The notes: generated by a model from the sequence alone, not told the origin. A stretch of 64,000 nt of DNA from JAUPVL01 sp964481235 (GCA_964481235.1 CAYZYH010000004.1:4065-68064), one strand, 5' to 3'. Positions 7,438-15,215 are shown, counted from the stretch's first letter. Program-made: numbers and translations.

Positions 7438-8568
7438 CTAGTTATTTGCAATGTTTGTTTTGAAGTATTCGAAATTTGTAGGTGTAAAGTGCTCTAAGGC
7501 TTCATCAATATGCACAAAAGCTTGTAGCCTATTGTGGTTGGGTTCTTTGAATATCGGCTTTAGACGGTACCAGGCAGCTTGTCCGTAGCGACCCTGAATA
7601 GTATCTCGAAGAGCAGTGATACTTTCTTGTCCATTGATTAGCAAGCCAGCAACGGCTGCTAGAGCTGCTTGAGGCGTTGCCTCATAATTATCTTCTATGT
7701 AGTTTTGAAGTAGCCCGTATGGTCTGCTTACGTCCAATGCCAGCATATCGATTGACTGGGTTATTTTCTGCCAATGCTTGATCAATACTTCTTGGCACAA
7801 ATTAGCTTTGAATAACGATTCTAAATTAGTGTCTTCTAAGTTTGGATAGGCACGCTTTATGGCCTGTCGGCCTACAAACCGCACTTCATAGCGAAATACT
7901 TCTAACGGCTTGTATTCATCCAACATTTCAAGCAGGTTCATTTGCATTCGGCCACTGTCTTCAAATGCTCTCTTGTCGCTAACCTTAGCTTTTCTTAGGT
8001 CGGCCATCTTGTCGTAAAACGCTATGTCTAGTGAATTACAGTGTACGTGCAGCACATGCCCGTCTCTAAAGTTTGTTCTTTGCAAATCATATATGCGACT
8101 AAAATCAAGCTTACCTAGTGTATTTAAAATTGTCTGACAGCCTGTATAGTCTAAGAAGACGATATTCTTTGAGGGGTGCCATGCACCAACATCTGCCTTT
8201 GCCAGCTGCCACTTAAAGAATTTGTAATTCAGTAGCTCGTTAAGCTTGCTCTGCAAGGCGGTAACTATCTGTTCAAAATCTGTATCGACTAGTTCATCAA
8301 AGTTGTTTCCAAGCAACAGCTTTGGAGCCGAAAACTCAACCGCAAGCTGGTAAACAATGCCTTGCTTAGATGGCCGTTTAAAAAAGGTTAAACGGGGCAT
8401 GTATTTACCAATCTTCTCATAAGTTGGCGTTGGGTTTAAGTATGTTCTGCCTGGGCTTCTGCTTTCAACCAGCTTTTCAATTGTGATTGGTGTAAACAGG
8501 CTCCCATCTAAAATACTCGGGTCATTTATTTTGATGAGTAATTTTACCGTGTCTACCATTTTGTTCAT
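7438..8568 (-). CDS. Rep-like replication initiation protein of the element (tentative)
   Basis: The 376-residue protein has a soluble, basic/aromatic composition. The middle of the sequence carries L-A-K-A-D-V-G-A-W and, later, E-V-F-R-Y-E-V-R-F. Such paired motifs resemble phage or plasmid replication proteins of the gene II/X or rolling-circle types, where a basic-aromatic strand precedes the catalytic tyrosine. Y-D-K-M lies between them. This is a weak family call from motif style only. It sits between the recombinase and the SpoVG-like gene in one minus-strand run and overlaps the latter by 47 bases. I used the ATG at 8568; an in-frame TTG (8580) and ATG (8559) are possible. If it is a Rep, the element may have a circular replicating form. 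Confidence 0.5.
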   Translation of the reverse strand: MNKMVDTVKLLIKINDPSILDGSLFTPITIEKLVESRSPGRTYLNPTPTYEKIGKYMPRLTFFKRPSKQGIVYQLAVEFSAPKLLLGNNFDELVDTDFEQIVTALQSKLNELLNYKFFKWQLAKADVGAWHPSKNIVFLDYTGCQTILNTLGKLDFSRIYDLQRTNFRDGHVLHVHCNSLDIAFYDKMADLRKAKVSDKRAFEDSGRMQMNLLEMLDEYKPLEVFRYEVRFVGRQAIKRAYPNLEDTNLESLFKANLCQEVLIKHWQKITQSIDMLALDVSRPYGLLQNYIEDNYEATPQAALAAVAGLLINGQESITALRDTIQGRYGQAAWYRLKPIFKEPNHNRLQAFVHIDEALEHFTPTNFEYFKTNIANN

Positions 8569-8833
8569 CACTTTTTTCAAAAATTTCTTGGCACTTCTTT
8601 GTTATTGTTTGCTCAATGAGCTTGCCAGCCTCTTTGCTTATAGGGTAGTAGTAGTTGAGTTGCCGACTGCCTAGTAGCTTCGTCGGGTAAGTTATACGGT
8701 AGCCCGAACCATCTATGAGTTGATGGATTCCTAGTGAGCCAATATACAGACTTTTATCAACTACACAACTAGCAAAGCCAACAAGACCATTTGTAGGCTT
8801 CACGGGTATGATTTGTACTTCACTTATCTTCAT
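8522..8833 (-). CDS. SpoVG-like protein
   Basis: The 103-residue protein begins M-K-I-S-E-V-x-I-I-P-V. It continues with the short beta-rich fold of SpoVG: A-S-C-V-V-D-K-S-L-Y-I-G-S-L-G-I-H, the S-G-Y-R-I-T-Y-P-T-K segment, and the conserved Y-Y-P-I-S-K-E-A-G-K-L-I-E. SpoVG is a site-specific DNA/RNA-binding regulator in Firmicutes, and homologues are also found on conjugative elements. A ribosome site AAGGA lies 6 bases before the ATG. It overlaps the upstream 60-aa gene by 14 bases and the Rep-like gene at its 3' end, so the three are translated as a unit. A role in regulating the element is inferred. Confidence 0.75.
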   Translation of the reverse strand: MKISEVQIIPVKPTNGLVGFASCVVDKSLYIGSLGIHQLIDGSGYRITYPTKLLGSRQLNYYYPISKEAGKLIEQTITKKCQEIFEKSDEQNGRHGKITHQNK

Positions 8834-9002
8834 TGTTTTTCCTTTTCTTCTTTACATCTTTCTGCTCAAGGTCCATTTGAATGAGTATGTCGAAGAAACC
8901 AGCAAGACTCTTTATGGCCTCGTCATCCATAGCAGCAACCAAGCCATTTTTTGCGGCTTTTGTATTTGGCTTTACTGCTGGTGATTTTTTCTTGTTAGAC
9001 AT
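8820..9002 (-). CDS. Small basic protein of the integrative element
   Basis: The 60-residue protein has a lysine-rich first 20 residues, a short central helix (D-E-A-I-K-S-L-A-G-F-F-D-I-L-I-Q-M) and a charged K-K-K-R-K-N-N-E-D-K tail. I do not recognise it. The ATG has AGAGG 8 bases upstream, and the 3' end overlaps the SpoVG-like gene by 14 bases, which supports it being real. Confidence 0.6.
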   Translation of the reverse strand: MSNKKKSPAVKPNTKAAKNGLVAAMDDEAIKSLAGFFDILIQMDLEQKDVKKKRKNNEDK

Positions 9003-9094
9003 AAAAATAGCCTCTGTTTTGAGACTATCTGTTTGTGCTTGGGTTTTCGTTGTAGCAGGGCTACTTGGGCATCAAAAGGTATATAAGGGCTGGT

Positions 9095-9802
9095 CTACTT
9101 AAAATCCAAGTACTTTATTGCTATTTCATTTAAGTCGGATTTACTAACGGGGTTCTTAAACCGAACACTACTCTTAGAAACATCGAAAAATACAGCTTTC
9201 AGTTGGGTTGTAAATCCAAGGTTCTCTATTACTTTGTGTATAGTTTTCTTTAGCACGACACCCTCTGCCTTAAGATCTTTCGTGTCAATACGCTTATTGG
9301 GGTTGGCATACACATAAGTAAAGAATCTCTCATTCTCACTATCAAAGTCTGGCTTTTTTAGTAAAAAGTTATTTATTGTTATCTCTCGAGATTTTTCTGA
9401 GTATCTAATCTCATAAACAGGGTCGCTTATCTCGGTTTCTGGAAGATTTGTTTTTTTGTAATCTCTTGCAGCGTTTTTATATTGCCCCTCATACATCCTA
9501 AAAACCACCTTATACTGAGGCCCGACTTTAAAAAATAAAAATCCATTCATTCCAGTTTTATGGTCCAGGTCGGTTAGTGCATTCAGGTAAACGAGCCTAT
9601 TAACAATCGCCGTTCTCTGTCTAGCGACCTCGTCAAATTCTAACTTCGAACCATAGAAATTTGGCGGTCTGAAAGTTAGCTTGATGTAGTCCTCAGGGCT
9701 AGAAAGCTGTCTAGTTTCTTCGATTTCCTGGAGTACATTCCAGATTTTTTCTAAAGCCTTTCGAGAATACTTTGGAATCTTTTTAGTCATCACTTCACTC
9801 AT
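9095..9802 (-). CDS. Uncharacterised protein of the integrative element
   Basis: The 235-residue soluble protein has an N-terminal helix with K-A-L-E-K-I-W-N-V-L-Q-E-I-E-E and a mixed alpha/beta middle. A C-terminal segment R-I-D-T-K-D-L-K-A-E-G-V-V-L-K-K-T-I-H-K-V-I-E-N-L-G-F could fold as a winged helix. I recognise no family. Its start is only 34 bases from the start of the divergent HTH gene, so both promoters overlap. That is typical of a regulatory switch on mobile DNA. It may be a replication or maintenance protein; this is a guess from position. Confidence 0.6.
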   Translation of the reverse strand: MSEVMTKKIPKYSRKALEKIWNVLQEIEETRQLSSPEDYIKLTFRPPNFYGSKLEFDEVARQRTAIVNRLVYLNALTDLDHKTGMNGFLFFKVGPQYKVVFRMYEGQYKNAARDYKKTNLPETEISDPVYEIRYSEKSREITINNFLLKKPDFDSENERFFTYVYANPNKRIDTKDLKAEGVVLKKTIHKVIENLGFTTQLKAVFFDVSKSSVRFKNPVSKSDLNEIAIKYLDFK

Positions 9803-9836
9803 TTCCTAAAAATAGTAACTAATGTATAGTAATAGT

Positions 9837-10034
9837 ATGACACAACCAGGTACAGTCGAAAAGAAGAAGCCTAGATTACTTACCCTTAAGCAAGCAAGTG
9901 AAATGCTCAATTGTCATCCAAACACTTTGCGTGCCTGGGATGCAAAAGGCTATCTTGTAGCCGTTCGCTTTGGCACACGCAAGGACAGGCGTTATAAACG
10001 AGAAGACATTACTAAGCTGCTGGAAAAGAGATGA
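9837..10034 (+). CDS. MerR/excisionase-type helix-turn-helix protein
   Basis: The 65-residue protein is a single winged helix-turn-helix: L-T-L-K-Q-A-S-E-M-L-N-C-H-P-N-T-L-R-A-W-D followed by the wing G-T-R-K-D-R-R-Y-K-R-E-D-I. Proteins of this size act as excisionases or repressors of integrative elements. I chose the ATG at 9837 over an in-frame ATG at 9822, because TATAGT (9825-9830) lies exactly where a -10 box of a leaderless mRNA starting at 9837 belongs. The 9822 ATG would be inside the promoter. It is the first plus-strand gene of the element, and the divergent gene starts at 9802. Confidence 0.78.
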   Translation: MTQPGTVEKKKPRLLTLKQASEMLNCHPNTLRAWDAKGYLVAVRFGTRKDRRYKREDITKLLEKR

Positions 10035-10070
10035 AAGCATTTTTAGCTTAGTAACTTATCTGATACTTAT

Positions 10071-10892
10071 ATGCAAAAATCATCTAAGAAACAGCCAGTC
10101 CACAAAAAACCTCTACTAATTGCTTCAATTTTTGTTGGATCAGTAATTTTGTTACTTTGCTTAGCTGCGGCTGTGGTCTATTTCGTTTCGCCCAAGGTTA
10201 TTAGGCAGCCCCAATCAGAGCACTATCATTTTAGAATGCGAATTTTGGTCGATGGCAAAGCCGAAAACTTTTCAGAGCAGAAATATCAAACTGGTTATTC
10301 AAAAGACCTTTGCAACGCCAGCCTTACTGAGCAACCAATTCATTTCCACGACAACAAAGATCAGTTTACGCACATTCACTGGGAAGGCATGACGGGCGGA
10401 ATGGTGCTTAAATATTATGGCTGGAACTTTATTGGCGGACTGCCCAATATGCTGGGCTACAAGCTAGATAATCTGCGTGACATTCAGCCAGTAACTACGC
10501 ATGGCAATTATCTTCCAGTCATACCAAAAGATGCCAAATTTTACATTTACATTGGTGAAGAAAACAATTATCGCCAAGTTAGTTTTAATGACTGGGTAAA
10601 CAAAGACTTAGAAGAAGTTTTTGACAAAGAAAGTAACTTTCCAGCTCATGAGAAAAACAAACAGTCTAGCTTGATTAACTCTTTCGTGCCTAAAGCTTTG
10701 GCACATGGAGGTGAAGCTGACGGAGCTGATGGCGAACCAGGCGAAGAAACACCGCAAGAAAAACTAACCAGAATAAACAATCTTATCGGCAATGTAGTAA
10801 TCTTTGTGCAAAAAGACCCGCCCAGCGAGCAGCAAATAAAAGAACAGTTTCAGAAACTTGAACCACTATCGGAGAGCACATGCGGCGGTTAA
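10071..10892 (+). CDS. Single-pass membrane protein with histidine-rich extracytoplasmic domain
   Basis: The 273-residue protein has one membrane segment (about 16-41) after a basic N-terminus, then an external domain rich in His pairs. H-Y-H-F-R-M-R-I comes first, then C-N-A-S, H-F-H-D-N-K-D-Q-F-T-H-I-H-W and later L-A-H-G-G. The spaced histidines suggest metal binding, which would fit the neighbouring cation efflux gene. No family is recognised. It overlaps the next gene by 13 bases. It is the first cargo gene of the proposed element. Confidence 0.65.
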   Translation: MQKSSKKQPVHKKPLLIASIFVGSVILLLCLAAAVVYFVSPKVIRQPQSEHYHFRMRILVDGKAENFSEQKYQTGYSKDLCNASLTEQPIHFHDNKDQFTHIHWEGMTGGMVLKYYGWNFIGGLPNMLGYKLDNLRDIQPVTTHGNYLPVIPKDAKFYIYIGEENNYRQVSFNDWVNKDLEEVFDKESNFPAHEKNKQSSLINSFVPKALAHGGEADGADGEPGEETPQEKLTRINNLIGNVVIFVQKDPPSEQQIKEQFQKLEPLSESTCGG

Positions 10893-11239
10893 CAGCAACC
10901 ACTCTGAAAGTGGCTGTATTCTTTAGTATGAGTATATGCTTATTGCTACTCACTTACGTTTCGATTATTCCTCATAACAAGAATTATGTTGCAAACGCTG
11001 GGGCAAATCGTTCGCAGACTAGCTGTGATAATTGTACAGGCCATGCCCAACAAACCGTTCTGTATACCTTCAACCAAACAAAGCGTGTCGTGCGGTTGCA
11101 ACCATTGCTACCGCCAATCCCATATTGGTTGCAAGCTCAATTGCCACTTTGGCTTTTATATGTGTTTCCGTTTTTAGCTATTGTTGCGATTGGCTATAGC
11201 CAAACCAGAATACTACTCAGTGTTCAGCTTAGATATTGA
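10880..11239 (+). CDS. Small two-segment membrane protein with CxxC
   Basis: The 119-residue protein has hydrophobic segments near each end (about 8-30 and 84-104). Between them is an external loop with C-D-N-C-T-G-H, a possible redox or metal site. It overlaps the upstream histidine-rich membrane gene by 13 bases and precedes a DsbA-like gene, so it probably works in the same extracytoplasmic redox or metal task. I do not recognise a family. Confidence 0.6.
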   Translation: MRRLTATTLKVAVFFSMSICLLLLTYVSIIPHNKNYVANAGANRSQTSCDNCTGHAQQTVLYTFNQTKRVVRLQPLLPPIPYWLQAQLPLWLLYVFPFLAIVAIGYSQTRILLSVQLRY

Positions 11240-11286
11240 AATCCCCATAGTTCACTTTTTAGATTAACTAAATGGGGAGTTTTGTA

Positions 11287-11955
11287 ATGTTTTTTAAGAA
11301 ATATTTTAAGGTAATTTTAGGAGTCGTTGTCGTAGTTGGGATAGTGGGCTTTATCGGCTACGCTCTGACACGTCCAGAACAAGCACCACAATCACAAACT
11401 GAGTCTGGCCCAGTTGGACCAAATGGCTCGAATAATGTCTATGGCAAAGCCGACAGCCCAGTACAGTTGACGGAGTATGTCGATTTTCAGTGTGAGGCTT
11501 GCTACTCATACTATCCAATCGTAAAGGAAGTAAAAGAAAAGTACAAAGACAAGGTAAAGTTTCAAATCAAGAATTTTCCTATAAGTAGTGCACACAAAAA
11601 TTCCCTGCAAGCTGCTCAGGCAGCTCAGGCCGCAGCTAAGCAAGGTAAGTTTTTTGAGATGCACAACCTTCTGTTTGAAAAGCAAAAAGACTGGGAAACC
11701 GACACCAATTTCCGACCAACTCTGGACAAATATGCGAAACAGATCGGTCTGAATATGGGTCAATTCGATAAAGACTTTAGTAGTGACGAAACCAAGGGGA
11801 TAATCAACTTTGACCTGCAAGAAGTCACTAAGCTTGGTGGCAAGGGAACGCCTACTTTTGTGCTCAACGGCACGATGATTGAAAATCCTGGCCCAAGCGT
11901 TGAAGCACTTTCGAAACTACTCGATGCAGAACTACAGAAAGCAGGTATTCAGTAG
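11287..11955 (+). CDS. DsbA-like membrane-anchored thiol-disulfide oxidoreductase
   Basis: The 222-residue protein has an N-terminal membrane anchor (about 9-28), a Gly/Pro/Ser linker, then a DsbA-family thioredoxin fold (Thioredoxin_4, BdbD type). The active site is C-E-A-C (F-Q-C-E-A-C-Y-S-Y) and the cis-Pro motif is G-T-P-T-F-V-L-N-G. It should catalyse disulfide formation outside the membrane. I chose the ATG at 11287, which has GGGAG 7 bases upstream, over the in-frame ATG at 11272. In the element it lies between Cys/His-bearing membrane proteins and a cation exporter. No DsbB or VKOR partner is visible. Confidence 0.88.
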   Translation: MFFKKYFKVILGVVVVVGIVGFIGYALTRPEQAPQSQTESGPVGPNGSNNVYGKADSPVQLTEYVDFQCEACYSYYPIVKEVKEKYKDKVKFQIKNFPISSAHKNSLQAAQAAQAAAKQGKFFEMHNLLFEKQKDWETDTNFRPTLDKYAKQIGLNMGQFDKDFSSDETKGIINFDLQEVTKLGGKGTPTFVLNGTMIENPGPSVEALSKLLDAELQKAGIQ

Positions 11956-11966
11956 CAGTACGGTGA

Positions 11967-11972
11967 TACAAT
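11967..11972 (+). promoter_or_regulatory. Extended -10 promoter, leaderless CDF transcript
   Basis: TG-A-TACAAT is an extended -10 box ending 6 bases before the ATG at 11979, with no ribosome site. It suggests an independent leaderless transcript for the cation exporter. Confidence 0.5.
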
Positions 11973-11978
11973 AAGTCT

Positions 11979-12863
11979 ATGAGTCATCAACACGACACTG
12001 ATTCGAATAGCCACTTTGGTATTGGGTTAATCCTCAATACTGGCTTTACTGTGTTTGAAATGACGGTTGGAGTTTTGAGCGGCAGTTTGGCACTAGTAGC
12101 CGATGCCGCTCATAACCTAACCGATAGCTTAACGCTGGCGATCGCCTATGCTGCCGAGCGAATAAGCCGTCGTCAGCCCGATATTAAGCGTACCTATGGA
12201 TATGGGCGGGTAAAAATAATCGCTGCTCTGCTCAATTCAGGTATTTTGATGGCTATCGCTACCTTCATAACAATTGAAGCTATCCAGCGTCTGTCGGAGC
12301 CTAAAGAGGTACCTGGCTTAACAATTGCAGTCGTGGCTACGATTGGCATTGCTATTAATGGTGGGGTTGCGTATCTGCTCAGCAAACGTAAGCATGATCT
12401 AAATACCAAAGCTGCCTATACAAACATGCTTTATGATACGCTCAGCTCGGTTGGAGCACTGGTTGCTGGATTGGCGATATACTTTTTCCATATATACTGG
12501 CTCGATAGTGTGGTTGGTCTGGCTATCGCTTTCATGCTTCTTATTGCTACCCTGGGCATAGTCAAAGAAGTATTCCAGGTACTGCTAGAAGGAGTGCCAA
12601 AGGGAGTTGACCTGCAAAAATTACGCCAAGAACTGCTCAGTATAAAGGGTGTTAAATCTATTGACGACGTGCACGCTTGGGCGATCGATAACGATAACTA
12701 CGCCTTTAGCTGTCACATCGCTGTCGAAGAAAAAAACTTAAGTGACAGTCGTAAAATCGTTGAATCCGCTAAAGAATTACTAGATAAGGATTTTGGATTT
12801 GGGCACTCAACCATTGAGGTTGAACTAGACGGCTGCCAGCCCGAAGAGCACGGACACGCATAA
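11979..12863 (+). CDS. Cation diffusion facilitator (CzcD/ZitB-type metal exporter)
   Basis: The 294-residue protein has a short His-rich N-terminus (S-H-Q-H-D), six membrane segments, and the CDF metal-site motif D-A-A-H-N-L-T-D in the second segment. The T-Y-G-Y-G-R sequence is typical of the family. The C-terminal cytoplasmic domain has H-A-W-A-I and the ending H-G-H-A. CDF proteins exchange Zn2+ (or Cd2+, Co2+) for protons. It ends 6 bases before uppP. Position in the element suggests a transferable metal-tolerance function. Confidence 0.92.
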   Translation: MSHQHDTDSNSHFGIGLILNTGFTVFEMTVGVLSGSLALVADAAHNLTDSLTLAIAYAAERISRRQPDIKRTYGYGRVKIIAALLNSGILMAIATFITIEAIQRLSEPKEVPGLTIAVVATIGIAINGGVAYLLSKRKHDLNTKAAYTNMLYDTLSSVGALVAGLAIYFFHIYWLDSVVGLAIAFMLLIATLGIVKEVFQVLLEGVPKGVDLQKLRQELLSIKGVKSIDDVHAWAIDNDNYAFSCHIAVEEKNLSDSRKIVESAKELLDKDFGFGHSTIEVELDGCQPEEHGHA

Positions 12864-12869
12864 TAAGTT

Positions 12870-13655
12870 ATGTTAGATGCTCTTATATTGGGAATTGTTG
12901 AGGGTTTTACAGAGTTTCTGCCCATTTCATCTACTGGACACCTAATATTAGTTGGTAATCTACTAGGCTTTACTGGTGAAAAGGCTGCTACATTCGAGGT
13001 GTTTATACAGCTTGGAGCAATTCTGGCCGTTTTGGTTCTTTACCAAAGGCGGTTTACAGGCTTATTCAGCACCGAAACTAAAGGATTGGCTGGCATCAGA
13101 GGGTTAAAACTGCTAGCTATTACTACTGTTCCAGCAGTGATTGCGGGTTTTCTGCTTCATGGAATTATTAAGGCAAAACTCTTTAATCCATTCACTGTAG
13201 CAATTGGCTTGCTAGTTGGCGGTGTTATTATCATTGTCGTTGAGCGTTGGCATAAGCCAACCGAGGGCGTTGAGATTGATGACATATCTGAAAAGCAGGC
13301 TTTAAAAGTAGGACTGTTTCAATTACTTGCTTTGTGGCCTGGTTTTTCTAGAGCAGGGGCAACTATTATTGGTGGTAGACTAGTAGGTTTAAGTGACAAA
13401 GCCGCTGTAGAGTATTCATTCTTGGCTGCGGTACCACTCATGATAGCTGCCGTTGGGTATGACTTGGTAAAAAGTATTCCTGCTCTTTCAACTAATGATA
13501 TTGGCATTTTCTTTGTTGGTTTCGTAGCCGCTTTCCTCTCGGCTTTGGTGGCAATAAAGTTTCTGGTTGCAATTGTATCTCGCTATAGTCTGGCACCGTT
13601 CGGCTGGTATCGTATTGAGTTGGCTCTAATGATCTTTTTAGTGCTAGCTCTTTAG
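12870..13655 (+). CDS. uppP: Undecaprenyl-diphosphatase
   Basis: The membrane enzyme recycles undecaprenyl diphosphate to the monophosphate carrier used in wall synthesis; extra copies give bacitracin tolerance. It has 261 residues and many membrane segments. The BacA/UppP signatures are E-G-F-T-E-F-L-P-I-S-S-T-G-H near the N-terminus and P-G-F-S-R-A-G-A-T-I-I-G-G. The second motif has Ala where most family members have Ser. It is placed as cargo of the element; a second chromosomal copy cannot be checked here. Confidence 0.93.
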   Translation: MLDALILGIVEGFTEFLPISSTGHLILVGNLLGFTGEKAATFEVFIQLGAILAVLVLYQRRFTGLFSTETKGLAGIRGLKLLAITTVPAVIAGFLLHGIIKAKLFNPFTVAIGLLVGGVIIIVVERWHKPTEGVEIDDISEKQALKVGLFQLLALWPGFSRAGATIIGGRLVGLSDKAAVEYSFLAAVPLMIAAVGYDLVKSIPALSTNDIGIFFVGFVAAFLSALVAIKFLVAIVSRYSLAPFGWYRIELALMIFLVLAL

Positions 13656-13692
13656 CAATAAACCAAGCAAGCTAAAATGAATATGTAAGATG

Positions 13693-13728
13693 TCAGGTAA
13701 GCTACTAGACAGCTAGCAATTCACCTGA
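13693..13728. other. Stem-loop region after uppP
   Basis: TCAGGT (13693-13698) and ACCTGA (13723-13728) pair around an inner CTAG-rich palindrome. No U-tract follows. The 205-base gap before the HAD-like gene holds nothing else I can name except CCCTGCCAAA at 13811-13820, which also matches the tRNA-Trp end plus flank. Confidence 0.3.
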
Positions 13729-13860
13729 TAGCTCAAATGTATCAACCAAAGATTTTAGGTTATAATCTTCATTAGAGGTAATTGCTGCCGTTTGTAATGC
13801 GTCAGCGATGCCCTGCCAAAGTACTTATGCTTAATTCACATAAATTACCACCCAGGAAAT

Positions 13861-14244
13861 ATGAAAACAATATTAGTAGATGCAATAAATGGTTTAGTCC
13901 TTGAAGATGGTAGTATTCTTGAGCCAATGCACAAACTACTTGAAAGTTATCCAAATAACAAACTGGTATTGACAGGTGCAAATGATGAACAGTACAAGAA
14001 GTTCAAACTTGACCAAGTACCGTACGAAGTTTTTACCCTAAAACATGACCCCGAAAAAACTGATCCAGTGTATTTCAAGATACTACTTGAAAAGTACGGA
14101 CTTAAACCCGATGATGTTGTTTATTTTGAGCACAACGCAGAAGCGGCTAAGACAGCTAAATCCGTTGGCATTACCACATTCTACTACGACCACACCAAAG
14201 AAGATATGGATACACTAAAGCAATTCTTGGATGAAAACCTATGA
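13861..14244 (+). CDS. HAD-like protein with degraded catalytic motifs
   Basis: The 127-residue protein looks like a small HAD-superfamily domain. The N-terminal strand I-L-V-D-A-I-N-G-L aligns with motif I (D-x-D), but the second aspartate is replaced. The later V-V-Y-F-E-H-N-A-E-A-A-K-T-A-K-S-V-G-I segment corresponds to motif IV, with E-H in place of D-D or D-S. Both losses argue against normal phosphatase activity. AGGA lies 5 bases upstream of the ATG. It is the last gene inside the proposed right boundary of the element. Confidence 0.65.
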   Translation: MKTILVDAINGLVLEDGSILEPMHKLLESYPNNKLVLTGANDEQYKKFKLDQVPYEVFTLKHDPEKTDPVYFKILLEKYGLKPDDVVYFEHNAEAAKTAKSVGITTFYYDHTKEDMDTLKQFLDENL

Positions 14245-14285
14245 TGGTTGTTGTTTGATAATTAAGTTACCATTTTAGCTTACTA

Positions 14286-14295
14286 ACCCCTGCCA
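14286..14295 (+). repeat. Proposed att core, distal copy
   Basis: Exact copy of the last ten bases of tRNA-Trp (5917-5926). A strong terminator follows 13 bases later, which would originally have ended the tRNA transcript. Confidence 0.55.
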
Positions 14296-14307
14296 CAAGT
14301 TGTTTTT

Positions 14308-14334
14308 AAAAAGACACGAAAGTGTCTTTTTTTG
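14308..14334 (+). terminator. Intrinsic terminator beyond the element
   Basis: AAAAGACAC (14309-14317), GAAA tetraloop, GTGTCTTTT (14322-14330), then TTT: a strong stem with a stable GNRA loop and a U-tract. Confidence 0.85.
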
Positions 14335-14375
14335 AGGATTAAGTATATACATTAACTGTGCTACAATTTAAATAA

Positions 14376-15215
14376 ATGAAAGCACAAGCGAAATCGAAGC
14401 TATCTAAGTCACACGATAAGTTTGCACCTTTACGCTGGGTAATATTAGTAATATTAATAATTACAGCCATATTACCAAATATTTCTGGCCCAGCGGCCCT
14501 AATAATATATTTGCTACCGACAATATTTGTATTTATGCACGGCGCAAGGTATTTGGGGCGTAAGAATATACTCATATTTTTTATGGTCACCTACATTATT
14601 ACTTTTACAGCCGAGTATCTCGGGGTGAATACTGGGCATGTTTTTGGTGCTTATTACTATAATTTGGTTGGTAATGGGCCGCTACTTGGTGGCGTACCGG
14701 TTCTTCTGATGCTTACATACTTTAGCTTGGCTTATAGTAGTTATTTAGTAATTAGAATAATATTGGGTTGGCTAAAGGTAGTAAAGGGTTGGGGAATAGT
14801 AATACTAAGCTTACTAAGCGGTATGCTTATGACTCTATCAGATCTGGCCAACGACCCTATCAACTCAACTGTTGATAAGATATATATATGGACCCAAGGT
14901 GGAATATTCTTTGGGGTGCCATATCAGAACTTTACAGGTTGGCTAGGAGAGACGGTAGTACTATTTTTGATAATATCGGCAGTACTGGCATATATTACCA
15001 AGTCGCCCCACCTAAGAGTGTTACCAAGTAGTAGGTTTCTCACGGAGCCTATTGTGTTGTTTATCATACCTGTGGTGTCAGTTATCTTAAGCCCTATACT
15101 AACTACCAAACCCACCACTATTACCGAGCCAATGTCGCTTATAGCCTTGTTTGGTCTTGGTACCATCGCGCTATTAGCTTTAGTAAGGGCTGCTGCTAAC
15201 AAACATCATATATAA
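14376..15215 (+). CDS. CruF-like carotenoid 1,2-hydratase family membrane protein (DUF422)
   Basis: The 279-residue protein has about eight membrane segments. It shows the DUF422/CruF pattern: T-A-E-Y-L-G-V-N-T-G-H-V-F-G-A-Y, then D-L-A-N-D-P and W-T-Q-G-G-I-F-F-G-V-P-Y-Q-N-F-T-G-W. CruF hydrates the psi end groups of acyclic carotenoids, giving hydroxylated ends that can be glycosylated. It acts in C40 gamma-carotenoid and C50 bacterioruberin pathways. The rest of the carotenoid genes lie at 27856-34698, so this one is separated by the pilus operon. TACAAT (14362-14367) lies 8 bases before the ATG without a ribosome site, suggesting a leaderless mRNA. Some DUF422 proteins have other or unknown functions. 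Confidence 0.78.
   Translation: MKAQAKSKLSKSHDKFAPLRWVILVILIITAILPNISGPAALIIYLLPTIFVFMHGARYLGRKNILIFFMVTYIITFTAEYLGVNTGHVFGAYYYNLVGNGPLLGGVPVLLMLTYFSLAYSSYLVIRIILGWLKVVKGWGIVILSLLSGMLMTLSDLANDPINSTVDKIYIWTQGGIFFGVPYQNFTGWLGETVVLFLIISAVLAYITKSPHLRVLPSSRFLTEPIVLFIIPVVSVILSPILTTKPTTITEPMSLIALFGLGTIALLALVRAAANKHHI

Larger units (their letters stand above)
5917..14295. mobile_element. Probable integrative element inserted at the 3' end of tRNA-Trp
   Basis: A large serine recombinase reads toward the tRNA at one edge. The 10-base tRNA end ACCCCTGCCA (5917-5926) recurs exactly at 14286-14295, where an intrinsic terminator follows, as expected for the original downstream flank of the tRNA. Between them lie a Rep-like gene, a SpoVG-like gene, two unknown genes and an HTH gene on a shared regulatory gap, then a plus-strand cargo run (two membrane proteins, DsbA-like, CDF transporter, UppP, HAD-like). 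Joining the two repeats would restore tRNA-Trp followed by the terminator. It would also give the recombinase a short natural C-terminus. The boundaries are inferred; 13811-13820 (CCCTGCCAAA) is a weaker alternative right end. Confidence 0.6.

Noticed and set aside
13811..13820. CCCTGCCAAA as the right attachment site
   Set aside because: It matches the tRNA end plus flank for 10 bases, but no terminator follows and the recombinase frame is not resolved as neatly as with the copy at 14286. The 8-mer CCCTGCCA also occurs at 15260, so chance matches exist.
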